DNA from: an uncultured Steroidobacter sp.
GTDB taxonomy: Bacteria > Pseudomonadota > Gammaproteobacteria > Steroidobacterales > Steroidobacteraceae
Assembly (NCBI GenBank): GCA_946478975.1
Contig: CAMLEO010000010.1
Coordinates: 1 to 55,059, forward strand
Direction: 5' to 3'
DNA: 55,059 nucleotides
Under the pieces are notes generated by a model, which worked only from the letters and a program-made list of their open reading frames with translations, was not told the origin of the DNA and did no database searches. The position numbers and the translations under genes are program-made. This document shows, piece after piece, positions 48,779 to 55,059 of this stretch. The first letter of the stretch is position 1, and every line of letters begins with the position of its first letter.

Positions 48779-48829
48779 ATGTCGTGCAAATGTCGGCGTG
48801 GTCGCAGTGGCGCGACATTTCCACGACAT
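48779..48829. promoter_or_regulatory. Paired response-regulator boxes between regulator and RND operon
   Basis: Left: ATGTCG-TGCAA-ATGTCG (48779-48795). Right, inverted: CGACAT-TTCCA-CGACAT (48813-48829). The 17-base arms match with one mismatch across a 17-base spacer. Each arm has the 11-base direct-repeat period of an OmpR-family dimer site. They lie 22-72 bases upstream of the adaptor gene start and about 90-140 bases upstream of the regulator start. Confidence 0.8.
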
Positions 48830-48850
48830 GCGCCCGTCATCCTGCCGGTC

Positions 48851-49978
48851 ATGAAGAAGCCGTACGCGCCTGTGCTGATCGCTCTCGTTATTGCGGTGGT
48901 TGTCATGAACATCATGCGGGCGCGTGCGGGCGGCAATGCAGCCGGGGAGGGCGTCGTGGCCAATCCAGCGCTCACTGTGAGAGCGACGCGCCTCGAACGG
49001 TCGTCGCTGCCGATTCGGATCGAGGCCACAGGAAACATTGCCGCCTGGGAGGAGGCGAGCATCGGCGCGCAAGTGGATGGCCTGCGGCTGATCAAAGTGA
49101 AGGTGAACGTCGGCGACGCCGTGAAGCGTGGGCAAGTGCTGGCGATTTTCGCTGCAGAGACTGTGATTGCCGATCTCGCGGAAGCGCGAGCCGTTGCCGA
49201 AGAAGCATCGGCAAACCTTGCGGAGGCTGCGGCCAACGCGAGCCGCGCCCGCCTGCTCATGTCGACGGGCGCGATGTCAGGGAAGCAGATCGATCAATAC
49301 GTCACTGCAGAGCGAGCGGCGCGCGCCAGGCTGGATGCTGCCAAGGCAATTGAGCGCAGGCATCGGCTGAGGCTATCGCACACTCAGGTTCGCGCGCCGG
49401 ATGACGGCCTGGTTTCATCGCGTACCGCCACGGTGGGTGCGGTTCTGCCGATGGGGCAGGAGTTGTTTCGTTTGATCCGCAAAGGGCGATTGGAGTGGCG
49501 TGCCGAGGTCGGCACAGACGATCTGATGAAACTTTCGCCCGGACAGACGGCGCATGTCACAACCGGTGATCGAGTCATCGCAGGCCAGCTCCGCGTGCTT
49601 GCGCCGTCGATCGACATGCAGACGCGCAACGGCTTGGCGTACGTGGACTTGTCCGGCGACAGCCCGGTGCGCGCGGGCATGTTCGTGCGCGGCTACTTTG
49701 AAATAGGAAACGAAACCGCCTCGACCCTGCCGCAAAGCGCCGTGCTGCTGCGTGATGGATTCAACTATGTGCTGCGTATCGATCCGCAGAGCGATCGAGG
49801 ATCGAAGGTGATCCAGACCAAAGTGACTGTCGGTCGCCGTGCGGGCGATCGCATCGAGATTACCGGCGGACTCGATCCGTCCGAGCTCGTAGTCGAATCC
49901 GGCGGCAGCTTTCTCGGCGACGGCGACCTGGTCCGCCTGGTCGATCAGCCCATGAGCAGAGCCGACGCATGGCGCTGA
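48851..49978 (+). CDS. RND efflux periplasmic adaptor (membrane fusion protein)
   Basis: 375 residues. N-terminal membrane anchor KKPYAPVLIALVIAVVVMNI without a lipobox, barrel-sandwich domain (EATGNIAAWEEASIGAQVDG, VGDAVKRGQVLAIF), alpha-hairpin (about 90-150) and beta-barrel (TQVRAPDDGLVSSRTATVGA). It links an RND pump to an outer-membrane channel; no TolC-like gene is present in the window. The last ten bases overlap the pump gene start. Confidence 0.92.
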   Translation: MKKPYAPVLIALVIAVVVMNIMRARAGGNAAGEGVVANPALTVRATRLERSSLPIRIEATGNIAAWEEASIGAQVDGLRLIKVKVNVGDAVKRGQVLAIFAAETVIADLAEARAVAEEASANLAEAAANASRARLLMSTGAMSGKQIDQYVTAERAARARLDAAKAIERRHRLRLSHTQVRAPDDGLVSSRTATVGAVLPMGQELFRLIRKGRLEWRAEVGTDDLMKLSPGQTAHVTTGDRVIAGQLRVLAPSIDMQTRNGLAYVDLSGDSPVRAGMFVRGYFEIGNETASTLPQSAVLLRDGFNYVLRIDPQSDRGSKVIQTKVTVGRRAGDRIEITGGLDPSELVVESGGSFLGDGDLVRLVDQPMSRADAWR

Positions 49979-52900
49979 ATGTTTCTTCGTGGGCGATCAG
50001 AAACCCCACTGCAACCGTACTGCTGTTCGTGCTGCTGACCTTCGTCGGCCTGCTGGGCTTTCGCGCGATGAAGGTGCAGAACTTTCCAGATATCGAACTG
50101 CCTGCGGTCACGGTAACCGCGTTGTTGCCCAATGCATCGCCATCGCAGATCGAGAACGATGTCGCGCGCAAGATCGAGAATGCGCTCGCTGCCATCCAGG
50201 GCGCCAGGCACATCGAGAGCTCGCTCACCGATGGCGCCGCGAACATCACCATCCAGTTCCATATCGAAAAACCGGTGCAGGAAGCGGTGGACGACGTGCG
50301 GGATGCCCTGTCACGCATCAGGGCGGATCTTCCCGCCGAGCTGCGGGATCCGATCGTCAAGAAGATCGAGGTGTCTGGATCTCCTATCCTCACCTACACC
50401 ATCGCGTCGTCACGAATGGACGATGAGGCGCTCTCCTGGTTTGTCGACAATCAGATCAGCAAGAGCTTGCTGGCTGTGCCCGGCGTGGGCGCGGTAGCGC
50501 GCGTGGGCGGCGTCGCTCGCGAGGTGCGCGTGGATCTCGATCCGGTGCGTCTGCTGGCCTTCAATACAACGGCTGCGGACATCTCGAATCAGCTGCGACA
50601 GTCGCAACAGGAAGCATCGGGTGGACGCGTGGACTTTGGCGGGAGCGAGCAGTCGGTGCGGACGATTGCGACAGTCGCAAGTGCGCAGGAGATTGCGAAG
50701 TTCGAGCTTGCGCTCGGCGATGGACGGCGGTTGCGGCTGGATCAAGTGGCATCGATCTCCGACACGATTGCAGAGCGACGATCGCTGGCGCTGTTGAATG
50801 GCAAGCCGGTCGTTGGCTTCGAGATCACGCGTGCACGAGGTGCTGGTGAGATCGAAGTGGCTGAAGCAGTGCGAGCCGCGCTCGCGTCGCTGAAACAAAG
50901 GCATCCCGAGATCACGATCACGGAAGCTTTCAACCTGGTCGATCCCGTGGTCGAGAACTATCACGGCTCGATGACGCTGCTGTACGAGGGTGCCGCATTG
51001 GCTGTGCTGGTCGTATTCCTGTTCCTGCGGGACTGGCGAGCCACTGCGATTGCGGCGGTCGCATTGCCGCTGTCGGCCATTCCGACCTTCGCTGTCCTGT
51101 ACCTGATGGGCTTCACGGCAAACACGGTTTCGCTGCTGGCGTTGTCGCTGGTGTGCGGCATCCTGGTCGACGATGCCATCGTCGAAATAGAAAACATCGA
51201 GCGGCACCTGCTCATGGGCAAGCGTCCCTACCAGGCCGCGATGGAAGCCGCAGATGAAATCGGACTGGCAGTCGTTGCAACGACACTCACGTTGATCGCC
51301 GTCTTTCTTCCGACCTCGCTCATGGGCGGCATCGTCGGCAAGTACTTCCTGCAGTTCGGCTGGACTGCCGCCGTTGCAGTGTTCTTTTCGCTCGTGGTCG
51401 CTCGCATGTTGACTCCGATGATGGCGGCATATCTGCTCGCGGCGCCTGTCTCTGCGAACACGCGGGCCGAACCTCGATGGATCGAGAAATATCTCTCTTG
51501 GATGAGTCTGTGTCTGCGGCATCGTTTCGTTGTGACGTTGAGCGTGGGAATGTTTTTTATCGGCGGCTTGTTGCTGGCAACGCAGCTCCCGGGAGAGTTC
51601 ATGCCCCAGGACGATGGCTCGCAGACGCAGATCACGCTGTCGCTGCCACCGGGCAGCAAGCTGCGAGATTCGGCCAAGCTGGCCGAGCAGGCGAGAGCCA
51701 TTCTGCAGCAGAACCCGCACGTGAAGATGGTGTACACCGCCATCGGCGGCGGCAGCTCGGGAGGCGATCCAGACGAGTCGGGAAGCGCGCCGAACATCAG
51801 TGTTACCACGGCGGTTCTGACAGTCACTCTCACTCATCGAAACGAACGGGGCGGCTTGCAAAGACGAGTCATAGAGTCCGAGCTTCGCAGATCGCTGGCG
51901 GCGCTGCCTGGCGTGCGCATCAAAGTAGGAATGGACGGTTCGGGCGAGAGCTTGGTGTTGGTGATGGCCGCGGAGGATGGCAAACGTTTGGCGCAGCACG
52001 CGGTGCAAGTCGAACGCGAGTTGCGAACCTTATCCGGCATTGGCGCAGTCACGTCGTCTGCGAGCCTCGTGCGCCCGGAGCTGGTGATTCGCCCCGATTT
52101 CGCACGCGCCGCGGACGCAGGAGTGACCTCAGCGGCGATCGCCGACACGCTGCGGGTCGCAACCTTGGGCGACTATGACCAGGACCTTGCGAAGCTCAAT
52201 CTGAGTGAGCGACAAGTTCCAGTGGTTGTGCGACTCACGGATGCAGCGCGTGAGGATTTGGAAACATTGCGACGTCTTCCTGTGCCGGGTGCGCGAGGGC
52301 CGGTTCCCTTGGCAAGCGTCGCTTCGCTGCAGATCGAAAGCGGGCCGTCGCAGATCACGCGCTACGACCGCACGCGCAATGTGAGTTTTGAAGTCGAGCT
52401 CAACGGCCGGCCGCTGGGCGATGTCGAGGCGGCGGCGCTCGCCTTGCCGAGTTTGAGAAATCTGCCGCAAGGAGTCGTGCTGATTCCTGCAGGCGATTCC
52501 GAAGCGATGGGCGAGCTGGTTACCGGTTTCGCATTGGCCATGCTGACCGGCGTGCTGTGCATTTATATCGTGCTGGTGCTGCTGCTGAAAGATTTTGCAC
52601 AACCGATCACCGTGCTCGCGGCCCTGGTGCTGTCGATTCCGGGTGCGTTCCTGGCGCTGTTCGCGACCAGGTCGGCGCTGTCGATGCCGGCGATGATCGG
52701 GTTGATCATGCTGATGGGCATCGTCACCAAGAATGCCATTCTGCTGATCGATTACATCGTCATGGCACGGCGAGACCGCTCGCTGGATCGTCTGGAGGCG
52801 ATCATCGACGCCTGTCGCAAGCGCGCTCGCCCGATCGTCATGACGACCATCGCCATGGGAGCAGGCATGCTGCCCGTCGCATTGGGTTCGGGCGCCGATC

Positions 52901-53067
52901 CCAGCTTCCGCTCGCCGATGGCGATCGTCGTGCTCGGCGGGCTGATCACCTCGACGTTCCTGAGTCTGCTGGTGATCCCCGTGGTCTACAGCTACATCGA
53001 TGATTTCGTGCAATGGGCGCGCTTCATGAAGAAATCTTCAGTCCGCGAGGGCGCGGGCTTATGCTAG
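49969..53067 (+). CDS. RND efflux permease (HAE1 type)
   Basis: 1032 residues, full length. TM1 begins near SSWAIRNPTATVLLFVLLTF; the TM4 proton-relay aspartates are present in GILVDDAIVEIENIERHLLM; the TM10 lysine lies in GIVTKNAILLIDYIVMARRD. LPGEFMPQDDGSQTQ marks the second periplasmic loop. HAE1-family pumps expel drugs, bile salts or solvents. Co-transcribed with the adaptor and probably controlled by the divergent two-component system; a second two-component operon follows 45 bases later. Confidence 0.94.
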   Translation: MALNVSSWAIRNPTATVLLFVLLTFVGLLGFRAMKVQNFPDIELPAVTVTALLPNASPSQIENDVARKIENALAAIQGARHIESSLTDGAANITIQFHIEKPVQEAVDDVRDALSRIRADLPAELRDPIVKKIEVSGSPILTYTIASSRMDDEALSWFVDNQISKSLLAVPGVGAVARVGGVAREVRVDLDPVRLLAFNTTAADISNQLRQSQQEASGGRVDFGGSEQSVRTIATVASAQEIAKFELALGDGRRLRLDQVASISDTIAERRSLALLNGKPVVGFEITRARGAGEIEVAEAVRAALASLKQRHPEITITEAFNLVDPVVENYHGSMTLLYEGAALAVLVVFLFLRDWRATAIAAVALPLSAIPTFAVLYLMGFTANTVSLLALSLVCGILVDDAIVEIENIERHLLMGKRPYQAAMEAADEIGLAVVATTLTLIAVFLPTSLMGGIVGKYFLQFGWTAAVAVFFSLVVARMLTPMMAAYLLAAPVSANTRAEPRWIEKYLSWMSLCLRHRFVVTLSVGMFFIGGLLLATQLPGEFMPQDDGSQTQITLSLPPGSKLRDSAKLAEQARAILQQNPHVKMVYTAIGGGSSGGDPDESGSAPNISVTTAVLTVTLTHRNERGGLQRRVIESELRRSLAALPGVRIKVGMDGSGESLVLVMAAEDGKRLAQHAVQVERELRTLSGIGAVTSSASLVRPELVIRPDFARAADAGVTSAAIADTLRVATLGDYDQDLAKLNLSERQVPVVVRLTDAAREDLETLRRLPVPGARGPVPLASVASLQIESGPSQITRYDRTRNVSFEVELNGRPLGDVEAAALALPSLRNLPQGVVLIPAGDSEAMGELVTGFALAMLTGVLCIYIVLVLLLKDFAQPITVLAALVLSIPGAFLALFATRSALSMPAMIGLIMLMGIVTKNAILLIDYIVMARRDRSLDRLEAIIDACRKRARPIVMTTIAMGAGMLPVALGSGADPSFRSPMAIVVLGGLITSTFLSLLVIPVVYSYIDDFVQWARFMKKSSVREGAGLC

Positions 53068-53112
53068 CGGCATGCGAGAATAATCAGTCCGGGCGGCCAC
53101 GTAGCGACGACC

Positions 53113-53799
53113 ATGCGCCTGTTGATTGTAGAAGACGATGAAAAGACCGCCGGCGCGCTTCAGTCCGGCCTGGCCTCCGAGCAATTTTCCGTCTGCGTCG
53201 CGAAGACCGGCGAAGAAGGCTTTTACTTGTTGAATGCTCAGACCTTCGACCTGGTCGTGCTCGATTGGATGCTGCCGGGGCGGGAGGGGCTGGATGTGCT
53301 GAAAACCCTGCGGGCACGGGGCATCCAGACGCCGGTGTTGCTGCTGACGGCGCGCGATGCGGTGGCCGATCGCGTCTTGGGGCTGGAAAGCGGCGCGGAC
53401 GATTACCTGGTCAAACCCTTCGCATTCGCTGAACTGGTGGCGCGAATTCGTACGCTGCTGCGACGTGCACCTGCAATTGAGCCGCTGCGCCGGCAAGCCG
53501 CCGATCTAACAATCGATATGGAAACGCGGCGTGCGTGGCGCGCTGGCAAGCGGATCGAACTGACGCCGCGAGAATATGACCTGCTGACTTACCTGGTGCG
53601 TCAGTCGGGGCAAGTGGTCACGCGAGAAATGCTCGCCAGGGATGTGTGGCGCGAGACCAATCGAGCGACGCCGCTCGACAACGTGATCGACGTCCATATT
53701 GCTCATCTCCGGCGCAAGATCGATGACGGTCATGCGACCACGCTGATTCAGACCGTCCGCGGCGTCGGCTTCATGCTGCAGCAGGAACCGCGTGGGTGA
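53113..53799 (+). CDS. OmpR family response regulator
   Basis: 228 residues: MRLLIVEDDEKTAGALQSGL, D51 in LVVLDWMLPGREGL and K in DDYLVKPFAFAELVA, then a winged helix with IELTPREYDLLTYLVRQSGQ and ATPLDNVIDVHIAHLRRKID. Closest in layout to CopR/CusR/IrlR-type regulators, which respond to metals. Its TGA overlaps the GTG of the kinase gene by three bases. Confidence 0.93.
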   Translation: MRLLIVEDDEKTAGALQSGLASEQFSVCVAKTGEEGFYLLNAQTFDLVVLDWMLPGREGLDVLKTLRARGIQTPVLLLTARDAVADRVLGLESGADDYLVKPFAFAELVARIRTLLRRAPAIEPLRRQAADLTIDMETRRAWRAGKRIELTPREYDLLTYLVRQSGQVVTREMLARDVWRETNRATPLDNVIDVHIAHLRRKIDDGHATTLIQTVRGVGFMLQQEPRG

Positions 53800-55059
53800 A
53801 CGCTGTCTGGTGGCAACAGCGCGCGTTGCGAATCAAGCTGGCTGCTTGGTACGCGGGCGCGGGAGCTGCCATTCTGCTCGCGTTCCTGATGGCAGCGCTG
53901 ATCTTCGGATTGTGGATACCGCGCAATCGCTTCGAAGTATTGCTGGTGCTGTTCGTGGGACTGCCGCTGGTCGCAACTTGCATGGCGCTGGCGGGCTACG
54001 TCATCGCAGAACAAATATTGGCGCCGGTGCGGAAAATGGTCGAGCGTGCGCGCCGCTTGTCCGCTCGTTCTCTCAGCGAAAGGCTGCCGCTGCGCAATCC
54101 TCACGACGAGCTGGGCCAGCTGGCCACAGTATTCAACGACACGCTCGATCGACTGGAAAGTTCGTTTGCCGAGCTGAAACGTTTCACGGCAGATGCCTCG
54201 CACGAGTTGCGCACTCCTTTGACGGCGATTCGCGCCGTTGGTGAGGTCGGGCTGCGCGAAGGGCAGGCTCATGCTCTGCGGGAAGTCGTCGGCAGCATGC
54301 TGGAAGAGGCGGCCCGCATGAATCAGCTGATCGACCGCCTGTTGCTGCTGGCCCAGACGGACAACGAATCGCTGTCGTTGAAGTTATCCGCCGTGCCGTT
54401 GCGCGATCTGCTGGCGGAGGTGAGCGATTCGCTCAGCGTCGTCGCTGCGGAAAAGAATCAACGCCTGGAAACAAACAATGTTCGAGACGTCACCGCGCTG
54501 ATCGATCCGGCGCTGCTGCGCCTCGCGCTCATCAACCTCATCCAAAATGCCATTCGCTACAGCCCGCCCGGCAAGCCGATTCGGTTGAGCGCGAGCGTGA
54601 GCGGGGGCCATGCCGTGGTCGAAGTCGCCGATGAGGGAATCGGCATCGCCCAAGAGCATCAGGCGCGAATCTTCGAACGATTTTATCGCGTGGATAAATC
54701 GCGCTCGCGCGCGGATGGCGGGGCGGGCTTGGGGCTCGCCATCGTGAAGTGGGCGGCCTCCCGCATGAATGCCAGCGTCGATCTCGAAAGTGTGCCCGGC
54801 CGCGGCAGCGTGTTTCGTTTGCGGTTGCCGTTGCCTGGCGCGCACGCCCAAGACGCGATCACCGTTGAATCAGATCCACAGCTCGACATCAACTCACACG
54901 GAGTGTCCTGGAGCGAGGCGCGGCGACGCCTGAGTCACTTCGGTCGCAATGAAGTCGCCATTCGCCAGCCAGTCACCACGCTGGCAATGCTCTGGCGCGC
55001 AGCGAACAATCCATTCAATGGCATGTTGGCACTGCTCGGCGTCGTGTCGGTTGCCACGC
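53796..55059 (+). CDS. Sensor histidine kinase fused in frame to an MgtA-like P-type ATPase N terminus (incomplete)
   Basis: GTG 53796, then an uninterrupted frame to the window edge (421 codons seen). Residues 1-75 have two membrane helices with almost no periplasmic loop; HAMP, HisKA with H136 in ADASHELRTPLTAIRAV and an ATPase domain (NLIQNAIRYS, DEGIGIAQ, GLGLAIVKWAA) end near 345, where a normal CusS-type kinase stops. Instead translation continues through about 20 residues into GVSWSEARRRLSHFGRNEVA (from residue 369) and NNPFNGMLALLGVVSVAT, the cation-ATPase N-terminal domain and TM1 start of MgtA/MgtB magnesium pumps. Either a natural kinase-transporter fusion or a deletion or assembly junction. 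No separate start for the ATPase is evident. Confidence 0.85.
   Translation, partial: MNAVWWQQRALRIKLAAWYAGAGAAILLAFLMAALIFGLWIPRNRFEVLLVLFVGLPLVATCMALAGYVIAEQILAPVRKMVERARRLSARSLSERLPLRNPHDELGQLATVFNDTLDRLESSFAELKRFTADASHELRTPLTAIRAVGEVGLREGQAHALREVVGSMLEEAARMNQLIDRLLLLAQTDNESLSLKLSAVPLRDLLAEVSDSLSVVAAEKNQRLETNNVRDVTALIDPALLRLALINLIQNAIRYSPPGKPIRLSASVSGGHAVVEVADEGIGIAQEHQARIFERFYRVDKSRSRADGGAGLGLAIVKWAASRMNASVDLESVPGRGSVFRLRLPLPGAHAQDAITVESDPQLDINSHGVSWSEARRRLSHFGRNEVAIRQPVTTLAMLWRAANNPFNGMLALLGVVSVAT

Noticed and set aside
50410..52008. 532-codon open frame on the minus strand
   Set aside because: Antisense to the full-length RND permease.

Overview
High-GC bacterial chromosome segment, densely packed (no gap over 300 bases), with many ATGA start/stop overlaps and no rRNA, tRNA, CRISPR array or intact insertion sequence that I could see. 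The gene families (TonB-dependent receptor, MipA/OmpV, AIM24 paralogues, MocR and NarL regulators, RND pumps, DUF2589, GH105, sulfatase with its own maturation enzyme) fit a free-living gammaproteobacterium, perhaps of the Steroidobacter/Nevskiales kind. That placement is inference from gene content only.

Layout. 1-8.4 kb: a formylglycine-generating enzyme coupled to a type I sulfatase, converging on a three-gene sensory operon (receiver-kinase, orphan sugar-type binding protein, hybrid kinase). 8.5-14.3 kb: a GH105 unsaturated uronyl hydrolase, a divergent EamA transporter/MocR regulator pair, a cupin gene, and an amine oxidase gene broken by an internal deletion. 14.4-18 kb: M48 metalloprotease plus three AIM24 paralogues in one operon. 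18.2-22.3 kb: DsbA-like protein, TetR regulator, ferredoxin, metallo-beta-lactamase-fold hydrolase, phosphatase-like protein and VIT transporter. 22.3-25.4 kb: DUF302 and a BigR/SqrR-like persulfide-sensor candidate, divergent from a chimeric gene joining an RND adaptor to the second half of an RND pump. 25.5-32.2 kb: secreted proteins, a GH5-like glycosidase, a lytic transglycosylase-like lipoprotein and a TonB-dependent receptor. 32.3-35.4 kb: LytS/LytTR two-component pair and three small LuxR-type regulators.

35.5-41.3 kb is the least explained part: a GH108 lysozyme, a run of two DUF2589-type proteins, two proteins under 90 residues, a single-pass membrane protein and a nitrilase-fold enzyme, then an uncharacterised gene, a SUKH protein and a stand-alone C80-like cysteine peptidase. 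It is my best candidate for an undescribed system.

41.4-55 kb: an SDR enzyme and TetR regulator sharing an operator, a PNPOx-like protein/LysR pair, DUF2933, an SRPBCC pseudogene, MipA, a two-component system, a tripartite-type RND operon and a second two-component system. The kinase of the last one reads in frame, without a stop, into the N terminus of an MgtA-like P-type ATPase at the window edge. A repeated response-regulator box (ATGTCG-N5-ATGTCG) links MipA, the first two-component system and the RND operon into one likely regulon.

Four genes (amine oxidase, adaptor-RND chimera, SRPBCC, kinase-ATPase) look like products of internal deletion or gene fusion; this is either a real feature of this genome or an assembly artefact and should be settled first.
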